From: Actinotalea caeni
Lineage (GTDB): Bacteria; Actinomycetota; Actinomycetes; Actinomycetales; Beutenbergiaceae
NCBI RefSeq assembly: GCF_009733795.1
Contig: NZ_WNXX01000028.1
Coordinates: forward strand, 1 to 32,922
Direction of reading: 5' to 3'
Length of the DNA stretch: 32,922 bases
Shown here: piece after piece, positions 22,922 to 32,129 of the stretch
Layout of the letters: each line of letters opens with the position of its first letter
How positions within the stretch are numbered: the stretch's first letter is position 1
Notes under the pieces: generated by a model
What the model saw: only the letters and a program-made list of their open reading frames with translations
What the model was told of the DNA's origin: nothing
The model's database searches: none
Made by a program: the position numbers and the translations under genes

Positions 22922-24457
22922 ATGCTGATCTTCATCGTTCGCCGCACGCTCGTGGGGCTCGCCCTGCTGCTCGTGGCGTCGTTCGTCTTCTACATGCTGG
23001 TCGACTTCACGATCGACCCGCTCTCCGACCTCCGCACGAGCACCGACCCGAGCGCGCCCCTGCAGATGGAGCAGCGCATCGAGATGCTCAACCTCGACGC
23101 TCCGCCGTGGGAGCGCTACATCGACTGGCTGTTCGCCTTCGTCACCGGTGACCTGGGCGTGGCCTGGCGGACCGGGCGGTCGGTCTCCGACCTGCTCGGC
23201 ACCGCGATCATCTCGACGATCCAGCTGGTCTCGTTCGCGACCGTCGCCGCGATCGTGCTCGGCGTCGCCGTCGGCATCGTCTCCGCGCTGCGGCAGTACT
23301 CGAGCTTCGACTACCTGATCACGTTCTTCGCGTTCCTCATGTTCTCGCTGCCCTCGTTCTGGGTGGCGGTGCTGCTCAAGCAGTGGGGTGCGATCGGCTT
23401 CAACGACTTCCTGGTCGACCCCGTCATCGCCCCCGCCGTCATCGTCGGGATCTCGCTGGTCGCCGGCTTCCTGTGGCAGCTCGCTGTGGGTGGCGGCGCC
23501 AAGCGTCGTGCGATCCACGGTGTGATCGCCGCGCTCACGGTCGCCCTCGTCCTCGTCTACATGCAGGTCACCAACTGGTGGCTGCAGCCGCGGCTCGACT
23601 GGGTGCTGCTCACCCTGACCTCGCTGGGCATCGCGGTCACCGTGACGACGCTGTCGACGGGTCTGCGCAACCGGCGCTCGCTGTACACCGCGCTCACCTG
23701 CGTGGTGCTCGGCCTCGTGCTCTACATCCCGGTCCGGTACTACCTGTTCTCGATGCTGACGCCGTCGATGAGCTACGGCCTGGCCGCGCTGCTCGGCCTG
23801 CTGGCGATCGCCGTCGGCATGGGGATCGGCTGGGCCTGGCGCGGACCGGACTGGAAGCAGTCCGCGCGCACCGGTGGCATCACGGCCTTCCTCATCGCCG
23901 GACTGATCTTCCTCGACAAGGTGCTCAGCTACTGGCCGGCCTACATGTCCGCGCCGGCGATCAACAACCGCCCGATCCAGACGATCGGTGACCGTGCCCC
24001 GAACCTCGGCGGCAACTTCTGGGTGCAGGTGCTCGACGGCTACACCCACCTCATCCTGCCGTCGCTGGCGCTCATGCTGATCTCGTTCGCCGGCTACACC
24101 CGGTTCTCGCGCGGCTCCATGCTCGAGGTGATGAACCAGGACTACATCCGGACGGCCCGCGCCAAGGGCATCAACGAGCGCACCGTCGTCATGCGGCACG
24201 GGTTCCGCAACTCGCTGATCCCGCTCGCCTCGATCGTGCCGGTCGACATCATCGGCCTCATCGGTGGCGCACTGATCACCGAACGGATCTTCAGCCGGCC
24301 GGGCATGGGGCAGCTGTTCATCGCCAACCTGGGCGCGGACGACATCGACCCGGTGATGGCCTACCTCGTGATCGTCGCGTTCCTCGCGATCCTCGCGAAC
24401 ATCGTGGCCGACCTGCTGTACGCCGCCCTCGACCCCAGGATCCGGGTGAACGCATGA
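22922..24457 (+). CDS. DppB-type ABC permease with a large membrane insertion
   Basis: A 511-residue permease; ordinary DppB/OppB proteins have about 310-340. The first part is standard: TM1 (about 8-28), the periplasmic loop LNLDAPPWERYIDWLFAFVTGDLGVAWRTG, then TM2-TM3 (about 100-153). Residues about 165-335 are an insertion with roughly six hydrophobic helices (near 169-190, 198-217, 227-246, 255-273, 282-305, 319-333). The standard C-terminal part resumes at LDGYTHLILPSLALML, with the EAA coupling loop EVMNQDYIRTARAKGINERTVV and ITERIFSRPGMGQL. ATG at 22922 is preceded by GAGG at a rather long spacing. It pairs with the DppC-type permease at 24516 and the fused ATPase at 26344. Confidence 0.92.
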   Translation: MLIFIVRRTLVGLALLLVASFVFYMLVDFTIDPLSDLRTSTDPSAPLQMEQRIEMLNLDAPPWERYIDWLFAFVTGDLGVAWRTGRSVSDLLGTAIISTIQLVSFATVAAIVLGVAVGIVSALRQYSSFDYLITFFAFLMFSLPSFWVAVLLKQWGAIGFNDFLVDPVIAPAVIVGISLVAGFLWQLAVGGGAKRRAIHGVIAALTVALVLVYMQVTNWWLQPRLDWVLLTLTSLGIAVTVTTLSTGLRNRRSLYTALTCVVLGLVLYIPVRYYLFSMLTPSMSYGLAALLGLLAIAVGMGIGWAWRGPDWKQSARTGGITAFLIAGLIFLDKVLSYWPAYMSAPAINNRPIQTIGDRAPNLGGNFWVQVLDGYTHLILPSLALMLISFAGYTRFSRGSMLEVMNQDYIRTARAKGINERTVVMRHGFRNSLIPLASIVPVDIIGLIGGALITERIFSRPGMGQLFIANLGADDIDPVMAYLVIVAFLAILANIVADLLYAALDPRIRVNA

Positions 24458-24519
24458 CCACCCTGCGGAGCGCGGCTCCGACCAGCCCTTCCGACGCACT
24501 CGGAGAGGACCTCGCATGA
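24454..24519 (+). CDS. Possible 21-codon linker ORF between the two permease genes
   Basis: MTTLRSAAPTSPSDALGEDLA. Its ATG overlaps the stop of the first permease (ATGA, 24454-24457) and its TGA overlaps the start of the second (ATGA, 24516-24519), so ribosomes could be handed along without a break. The second permease also has GAGAGGA of its own upstream. Third-position GC is lower than in the flanking genes, so the peptide itself is probably unselected; the reading frame may matter only for coupling, or may be chance. Confidence 0.3.
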   Translation: MTTLRSAAPTSPSDALGEDLA

Positions 24520-25652
24520 GCAACGAGCGCAACGACGACCCCTTCGAGACCGGGGAGACCAGCACCGGCTCGCTCAACCCGTCGATGACGGCCGCCACCA
24601 CGGCGGCCGACGACGACGTGGTGGACGACACCCAGGCGGAGAACGCGATCGAGCTCCGCGAGGTCGAGGGGCTGTCCCAGGGCCAGATCGTCCGGCGCCG
24701 GTTCTTCCGGCACACGGGCGCCATGATCGGGCTGGTCGTCCTGATCCTCACCGCGGTCCTTGCGATCACCTCGATCGGCTTCACGCTCGGGCCGATCCGG
24801 ATCCCGGGCTGGTGGCAGTACAGCCACACGCAGCTCAACCCCATCCTCAACCCGCGCGGGGCCCCGACGCTCACGTGGCCGTGGGACTCGGCGGGCTTCG
24901 CGATCGGCGAGCACCCGTTCGGTCAGGACGAGATCGGGCGCGACATCTTCGCGCGCACCATGAAGGGCGTGCAGACGTCGCTCATCGTGATGGCGGTGAT
25001 CGGCGCCGTGGCGACCCTCGTCGGCACCCTGATCGGTGCGTTCTCGGGCTTCTTCCGCGGCAAGGTCGACACCGTCCTCATGCGGTTCACCGACCTCATC
25101 ATCACGCTGCCGGTCATCGTGATCGGTGCGGTGCTCGGCAAGAAGCTCGGTGCGGCCGACCCGATCCCGCTGGCGCTCGCGCTGGGTGCGGTGTCGTGGA
25201 CCGGTCTGGCCCGTCTGGTGCGCGGTGACTTCCTGTCGCTGCGCGAGCGTGAGTTCGTCGACGCCGCCCGCGTCGCCGGCGCCAGCACGACGCGCATCAT
25301 CTTCAAGCACATGCTGCCGAACGCGATCGGCGTCATCATCGTCAGCGTCACGCTGCTCATGAGCTCGGCGATCCTGCTCGAGACCGCGCTGTCCTACCTC
25401 GGGTTCGGCATCCAGCAGCCGAACGTGTCGCTGGGCCAGATGATCAACGACTACCAGGGCGCGTTCAACACCCGCCCGTGGCTGTTCTGGTGGCCGGGCC
25501 TGTTCATCATCCTCATCGCCCTCTGCATCAACTTCATCGGCGACGGTCTGCGCGACGCGTTCGACCCGCGCCAGAAGAAGATCCCGTCGGCTCGCAAGAT
25601 GGCGCGCGCCGACCGGCGGGCCGCGCGCGTCGCGGCACGGGCGACGGCGTGA
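24516..25652 (+). CDS. DppC-type ABC transporter permease
   Basis: A 378-residue inner-membrane permease of a peptide/nickel-type importer. It has a long acidic, Thr-rich cytoplasmic N-terminus (about 55 residues), TM1 (about 69-90), a periplasmic loop with the family motif HPFGQDEIGRDIFAR, and further helices. The EAA coupling loop LSLREREFVDAARVAGASTTRIIFKHMLPN is intact and the ending IGDGLRDAFDPRQKK is typical of DppC. The periplasmic loop before HPFG is longer than usual. ATG at 24516 has GAGAGGA at spacing of about seven. Its 3' end is convergent with the PH-domain gene, only 23 bases away. Confidence 0.94.
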   Translation: MSNERNDDPFETGETSTGSLNPSMTAATTAADDDVVDDTQAENAIELREVEGLSQGQIVRRRFFRHTGAMIGLVVLILTAVLAITSIGFTLGPIRIPGWWQYSHTQLNPILNPRGAPTLTWPWDSAGFAIGEHPFGQDEIGRDIFARTMKGVQTSLIVMAVIGAVATLVGTLIGAFSGFFRGKVDTVLMRFTDLIITLPVIVIGAVLGKKLGAADPIPLALALGAVSWTGLARLVRGDFLSLREREFVDAARVAGASTTRIIFKHMLPNAIGVIIVSVTLLMSSAILLETALSYLGFGIQQPNVSLGQMINDYQGAFNTRPWLFWWPGLFIILIALCINFIGDGLRDAFDPRQKKIPSARKMARADRRAARVAARATA

Positions 25653-25675
25653 GCCAGCCGGTCGGGCGGGGTCGC

Positions 25676-26248
25676 TCAGGTCAGCGCGACGCTGAGCGCT
25701 GCGAGCACCGCGAGACCGCCGAGCACCGCGAGCACACGGCGGTTGGCGGTCACGACGACGTCACCCTCGCCGCGGTGACGCCGGGTGCGCACCCGTTCGG
25801 CGATCTCCAGCGCGGCCGCCTCGGCGGTCCCCGTCGAGGCCAGCTTGCGCTGGGCGGGGGCCCACTCGCCGTGCTGCTGCCGGCTGGGCACCATGCGCGC
25901 GGCGAAGCCGCTGCCCGCGGGCACCGCCCACGAGGTGTAGGTGAGGTCCTGCGTGGTCGTCACGCTGAGCGCCCAGCGGGTGTCGGCGTGCGCGAACCGG
26001 CTCCAGGGCACGTGCACGGTGCGCACCACGTTGACCAGCGTGACGCCGTCGTCGGAGACCTCCGCGCGTGGGTTCCAGAACAGCGCCCAGCCGGCCGCCA
26101 CCACGAGGGCGACCGGTGCCAGCGTGGTGAGGAGCGCCGTCGGCCCGCTCTCGCGCACGAAGGCGGCCAGGGCGGCCACGCCCACGACCGCCGTCAGGAC
26201 CGCGAGGCCCTGGGCCGGGCGCGACCGGAAGGTCTGCGGGCTGCTCAT
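25676..26248 (-). CDS. Membrane protein with a bacterial PH-like domain
   Basis: A 190-residue protein. Two hydrophobic helices near the N-terminus (about 14-30, LAVLTAVVGVAALAAFV, and 38-58, ALLTTLAPVALVVAAGWAL) are followed by a PH-like domain (about 60-115: NPRAEVSDDGVTLVNVVRTVHVPWSRFAHADTRWALSV), where VPWSRI/F is the usual marker. A final hydrophobic helix closes the protein (VLAVLGGLAVLAALSVAL). The start is ATG at 26248; no strong SD. Function of such proteins is generally unknown. It lies in reverse orientation inside the ABC importer locus, between permease and ATPase genes. Confidence 0.75.
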   Translation of the reverse strand: MSSPQTFRSRPAQGLAVLTAVVGVAALAAFVRESGPTALLTTLAPVALVVAAGWALFWNPRAEVSDDGVTLVNVVRTVHVPWSRFAHADTRWALSVTTTQDLTYTSWAVPAGSGFAARMVPSRQQHGEWAPAQRKLASTGTAEAAALEIAERVRTRRHRGEGDVVVTANRRVLAVLGGLAVLAALSVALT

Positions 26249-26343
26249 GCCCACATCGTCCCATCCCCGATCGCACCCATGATCGTCCGCACGGCGTCGG
26301 CGACCCCGGCGTCGGACACCACCCGAACGAGAGGTGAGCAGCT

Positions 26344-28155
26344 GTGAGCGCACCTGCACCGACCGAAGACAAGCCCGTCGAGCGCGGCGAGCGCGAGCCG
26401 ATCCTCCAGGTCCGCGACCTCTGCGTGGACTTCTACGTCGAGGGCGAGTGGTTCCCGGCGGCGATCGACGTCACCTACGACGTGCGGCCCGGCGAGGTGC
26501 TCGCGATCGTGGGCGAGTCCGGGTCCGGCAAGAGCCAGTCGTCGATGTCGCTGCTCGGCCTGCTGCCGCCCAACGGCCGCGCGAGCGGCAGCGCGAAGCT
26601 CGACGGCAACGAGCTGATCGGGATGTCGCCGCGGCGGCTGCGCCGGGTGCGCGGCCACGACATCGCGGTGATCTTCCAGGAGCCGATGACGGCGCTGAAC
26701 CCCGTCTACAGCATCGGGTTCCAGATCGTCGAGACGCTGCGCACCCACTTCGACATGGGTCCGGCGGCCGCGACCGAGCGGGCGCTGGAGCTGCTGCGGC
26801 TCGTCGAGATGCCCGACCCGGAGACCCGCTTCCACGCCTACCCGCACCAGCTCTCGGGCGGCCAGCGGCAGCGCGCGATGATCGCGCAGTCGCTGTCGTG
26901 CGACCCTCGCCTGCTCATCGCCGACGAGCCGACGACGGCCCTGGACGTCACGGTGCAGGCGGAGATCCTCAAGCTGATGCGCGACCTGCGCACCCGCATC
27001 GACTCCGGCATCGTGCTCATCACCCACGACATGGGCGTCGTGGCCGACATGGCGGACCGGATCGTCGTCATGCGGCGCGGTCGGATCGTCGAGACCGGCA
27101 ACGCGAAGGAGATCTTCAGCAACGCCAAGCACCCGTACACCAAGCAGCTGCTCGCGGCGGTGCCGCACCTCGGCGCGCAGAGCACCGTGCAGATCAGCCA
27201 GCACGAGATGGAGCACGGCGGCGACACCCCGATGGGGGAGCCGGTGATGGTCGCCGAGGACATGGTGATCGAGTACCCGCGGCGCGGCCGCACGCCGGCG
27301 TTCCGCGCCGTCGACGGCGTCTCGCTGACGATCAACGCGGGCGAGGTCGTCGGTCTCGTGGGCGAGTCGGGCTCCGGCAAGACGACGATCGGCCGCGCCG
27401 TCGTCGGTCTGCTGCCGGTGACCGAGGGCAAGCTCGAGATCGCCGGCGTCGACATGGTCGGCGCCACCCAGGCCGACCTGATGCCGCTGCGCAAGCAGAT
27501 CGGCATCGTGTTCCAGGACCCGGGCTCCTCGCTGAACCCGCGGCTGCCGATCGGCGAGTCGATCGGCGAGCCGCTGTTCCTTCACACCGGCATCAAGGGC
27601 GCCGAGCTCGACAAGCGCGTCGAGGAGCTGCTCGACCAGGTGGAGCTGCCGCGCTCGATGCGCAACCGCTACCCGCACGAGCTGTCGGGCGGCCAGCGCC
27701 AGCGCGTCGGCATCGCGCGAGCGCTCAGCCTGGAGCCGAAGCTGCTGGTGGCCGACGAGCCGACCTCGGCGCTGGACGTGTCGGTGCAGGCCAAGGTGCT
27801 CGAGCTGTTCACCGAGCTGCAGCGCGAGCACGGCTTCGCGTGCCTGTTCATCAGCCACGACCTCGCGGTCGTCGAGATGCTCTCCAGCCGGATCGCGGTC
27901 ATGCACCACGGCAAGCTGGTCGAGATCGGTTCGTCCGCACAGGTCGTGCAGAGCCCGAAGGACCCGTACACGCAGCGGCTGATCGCCGCGGTGCCGGTGC
28001 CGGACCCCGACGAGCAGCGGCTGCGGCGCGAGCGCCGCGACGCCCTGCTCGAGGCAGCGGCCGCGGAGCTGGCGGCCGAGGAGGAGCTCGAGGTGGAGAC
28101 GCAGCACATCGAGACCGACGACCGGCCCGTGCAGGGCGGCCCGATGGGTGTCTGA
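26344..28155 (+). CDS. Fused double ATPase of a peptide/nickel-type ABC importer (DppD-DppF type)
   Basis: A 603-residue protein with two ATPase domains. Domain 1: Walker A GESGSGKS (57-64), Q-loop IFQEPMTALNP, signature LSGGQRQRAM, Walker B LLIADEPTTALD, switch His in LITHDMG. Domain 2: Walker A GESGSGKTT (340-348), Q-loop VFQDPGSSLNP, signature LSGGQRQRVG, Walker B LLVADEPTSALD, switch His in FISHDLA. Each is followed by the oligopeptide-transporter C-terminal block HPYTKQLLAAVP or DPYTQRLIAAVP. An acidic tail (about 565-603) follows. The start is GTG at 26344 after GAGAGGTGAG. It energises the permeases at 22922 and 24516, although the PH-domain gene interrupts the operon. Confidence 0.95.
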   Translation: MSAPAPTEDKPVERGEREPILQVRDLCVDFYVEGEWFPAAIDVTYDVRPGEVLAIVGESGSGKSQSSMSLLGLLPPNGRASGSAKLDGNELIGMSPRRLRRVRGHDIAVIFQEPMTALNPVYSIGFQIVETLRTHFDMGPAAATERALELLRLVEMPDPETRFHAYPHQLSGGQRQRAMIAQSLSCDPRLLIADEPTTALDVTVQAEILKLMRDLRTRIDSGIVLITHDMGVVADMADRIVVMRRGRIVETGNAKEIFSNAKHPYTKQLLAAVPHLGAQSTVQISQHEMEHGGDTPMGEPVMVAEDMVIEYPRRGRTPAFRAVDGVSLTINAGEVVGLVGESGSGKTTIGRAVVGLLPVTEGKLEIAGVDMVGATQADLMPLRKQIGIVFQDPGSSLNPRLPIGESIGEPLFLHTGIKGAELDKRVEELLDQVELPRSMRNRYPHELSGGQRQRVGIARALSLEPKLLVADEPTSALDVSVQAKVLELFTELQREHGFACLFISHDLAVVEMLSSRIAVMHHGKLVEIGSSAQVVQSPKDPYTQRLIAAVPVPDPDEQRLRRERRDALLEAAAAELAAEEELEVETQHIETDDRPVQGGPMGV

Positions 28156-28177
28156 GCCCACACCTGCCGTGATCGCT

Positions 28178-28183
28178 TAGTAT
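28178..28183 (+). promoter_or_regulatory. Candidate -10 box of typA
   Basis: TAGTAT stands in an AT-richer spot (GCTTAGTATTTCG) 103 bases before the typA start. No good -35 is seen at 17-18 bases. The 5' leader that would follow is GC-rich with small palindromes (CGGGCCCG, GCCCGGGC). Confidence 0.35.
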
Positions 28184-28285
28184 TTCGCGGGCCCGCCCGG
28201 GCGTGCGACGCTTGCGCGTGCCCTCCGGCTCACGTCCCGTGCCGACCGGCGCCCGGACCTGCCCTCACGCCCCGAAGGAACTCTT

Positions 28286-30199
<1,914 letters not shown>

Positions 30200-30206
30200 G
30201 AGCCAC

Positions 30207-31571
30207 ATGAGCGTCGACCACGGCCCCGAGACCGCCGACCCGGCGGGTTCGGACGCCCGCGCCGAGGCACCGGCGATCAGGCGTGTCCTGGTCGTCGTGG
30301 CGCACCCCGACGACGAGACGCTCACGGCGGGGGCGCTGCTCGCCGAGCTGGCCGCGCACTGCCCGGTCACGCTCGTGACCTGTACCCGTGGGGAGCGTGG
30401 CGAGGTCATCGGCGCCGACCTGGCCCACCTCGCCGACGACCCCGACGCGCTCGCGGATCACCGCGTCGGCGAGCTCCGCCGCGCGCTGGACGCGCTCGGC
30501 ATCGCCGACCACCGCTTCCTCGACGAGGTCGACGGCGGCCCGCGCCTGGTCGACTCCGGCATGCGGTGGGACGACGACGCCCGGCTGGTCCGGGCGCTGC
30601 CGGCCGCGGACGCCGGCCCCGACGCCTTCAGCGTCGCGCCGCTGGAGCGCTCGGTGGCCGCCCTGACCGCGGTCCTCGACGACGTCCGTCCCGACCTCGT
30701 GCTCGTCGACGAGCCCGAGGGCGGCTACGGCCACCCCGACCACCGCCGTGCCCACGAGGTGACGATGGCCGCCGTCGCGCGCGCCGCGGAGCCGCCCCCG
30801 TTCGTCGCGTGGCTGGTGCGGCCGGTCTCGGCCGTGCGCGTCGCGCAGGAGTGGCTGCGCGGCCGGACCGACAGGCCCACCACCGGCGAGACCGGTGCGC
30901 TCACGGTCGCCGAGCCCGACGCGCCGCTGCCCTCGATCGTCGTGCCCGACGACGCCGTCGACGTCCAGGTCGACGTCACCGAGCGGCTGCCGGCGCTCGC
31001 GGACGCGATGCGTGCGCACCGCAGCCAGGTGCAGGCGGTCCACCTGGTCGACCCCGCCGAGGTCACGGGCCCCGCGGCCGGCTGGTTCGCGCTCAGCAAC
31101 GGCCTGCTGCAGCCGGTGCTGCGCGGCGCGTGGCTGCGCGTCGCCCCGGGCTGGGGCGACCCCGGCCGGCTGCGCGACGCCCTCGGCGCCCTGCTCGACG
31201 GGTCCGAGCCGGAGCGCGGCGAGGGTGCCTGGTACCGCCCGTCGATGACGGCGTTCTCCGCCGTCCTCGGCGTCGCCGCCGGGGCGCTCGGCACCGCCTT
31301 CCACCGCGTCTCGCCGCCGTGGGGCATGGTGACGGCGCTGCTGCTGGTCGTGGCCGCCGGTGTGCTCGCCCGCACGTTCGTGGAGCGTGCCGGGCAGCTG
31401 GCCTTCGCGGTCGCGACGATCGCTGCCGTGCTGGTGCTGACCTACGTCCGCCCGGGCGGCGACCTGCTGGTCACGGGGGAGTCGATCGGCGTCGCCTGGA
31501 TCGTCGGCTCGATGGTGGCCGCGGCGCTCGGGCCGGCGCTGGTGCCGCGGCGCTGGATGGCGGAGCGGTGA
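30207..31571 (+). CDS. mshB: Mycothiol deacetylase MshB fused to a C-terminal membrane domain
   Basis: Deacetylates GlcNAc-inositol in mycothiol synthesis, a thiol pathway confined to actinobacteria. The PIG-L/LmbE domain (about residues 24-310) has the zinc motif AHPDDE (His33, Asp36) and GGYGHPDHRRAHE, where His176 and His179 correspond to the catalytic and zinc-binding histidines of the family. The protein is 454 residues against about 300 for ordinary MshB. Residues about 345-450 form four membrane helices ending with YVRPGGDLLVTGESIGVAWIVGSMVAAA, which resembles the small membrane proteins (DUF6113 type, from memory) encoded next to mshB in other actinobacteria. A fusion is therefore likely. 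AGGAG (30198-30202) overlaps the typA stop. Confidence 0.88.
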   Translation: MSVDHGPETADPAGSDARAEAPAIRRVLVVVAHPDDETLTAGALLAELAAHCPVTLVTCTRGERGEVIGADLAHLADDPDALADHRVGELRRALDALGIADHRFLDEVDGGPRLVDSGMRWDDDARLVRALPAADAGPDAFSVAPLERSVAALTAVLDDVRPDLVLVDEPEGGYGHPDHRRAHEVTMAAVARAAEPPPFVAWLVRPVSAVRVAQEWLRGRTDRPTTGETGALTVAEPDAPLPSIVVPDDAVDVQVDVTERLPALADAMRAHRSQVQAVHLVDPAEVTGPAAGWFALSNGLLQPVLRGAWLRVAPGWGDPGRLRDALGALLDGSEPERGEGAWYRPSMTAFSAVLGVAAGALGTAFHRVSPPWGMVTALLLVVAAGVLARTFVERAGQLAFAVATIAAVLVLTYVRPGGDLLVTGESIGVAWIVGSMVAAALGPALVPRRWMAER

Positions 31572-32053
31572 CGACGCCCGACCTGCGGCGCACCATGGCG
31601 CGGCTCGCCTCCGGCGTGTCGGTGATCGCCGCACGCTCGGGACCGTACGACGTCGCGATCACTGCGACGTCGCTGGTGTCGGTGTCCCTGGAGCCGCCAC
31701 TGGTGCTGTTCGCCGTGCACCAGGACGCGCGGCTGCGCGAGGAGGTCGGGCCCGGGCGGCTCTGGGCCGCGAGCGTGCTGTCCGCGCGCGGCCGCTCGGC
31801 CGCGACGTGGCTGAGCGAGCCCGGGCGCCCGCTCATCGGGCAGCTGGTCAGCATCCCGCACCGACGCGGCGAGACCAGCGACGCGGCCATCCTCGACGCG
31901 TCGACGGCCTGGTTGGAGGCGCGCACCACCGAGGTGGTCGAGGCCGGGACCCACGACGTCGTCATCGGGGAGGTGCTCGCCACGGGCACGCACCCGGACG
32001 AGCGTGGCGCGATCCTCCACGTCGAGGGCAGGCTCGAGCCGTGGGGCGCCTGA
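31568..32053 (+). CDS. Flavin reductase-like (FMN-binding split-barrel) protein
   Basis: A 161-residue protein of the flavin reductase-like family, small cytoplasmic enzymes that reduce FMN/FAD with NAD(P)H, often supplying flavin to a monooxygenase. Family hallmarks: an N-terminal DLRRTMARLASGVSVIAAR helix-strand, ITATSLVSVSLEPPLVLFAV (substrate and flavin-contacting loop), and WAASVLSARGRSAATWLS. The GTHDVVIGEVLA..ILHVEGRLEPWG end matches the family's closing strands. GTG at 31568 overlaps the mshB stop by four bases. No partner monooxygenase is seen in the window. Confidence 0.88.
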   Translation: MTTPDLRRTMARLASGVSVIAARSGPYDVAITATSLVSVSLEPPLVLFAVHQDARLREEVGPGRLWAASVLSARGRSAATWLSEPGRPLIGQLVSIPHRRGETSDAAILDASTAWLEARTTEVVEAGTHDVVIGEVLATGTHPDERGAILHVEGRLEPWGA

Positions 32054-32074
32054 TCGCGCACCGGGGTGCGCCGC

Positions 32075-32080
32075 TAGAAT
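32075..32080 (+). promoter_or_regulatory. Probable -10 box of the acidic repeat protein gene
   Basis: TAGAAT differs from the sigma-A consensus at one position and stands out in the GC-rich surroundings, 50 bases before ATG 32130. The best -35 (TGATCG, 32051-32056, overlapping the previous stop codon) is weak. A palindrome CCACGTGG (32096-32103) lies in the predicted leader. Confidence 0.45.
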
Positions 32081-32129
32081 CCGCTGACAGGGGGGCCACG
32101 TGGGGTGGCTCGCAGGGAGTAGCCGAACC

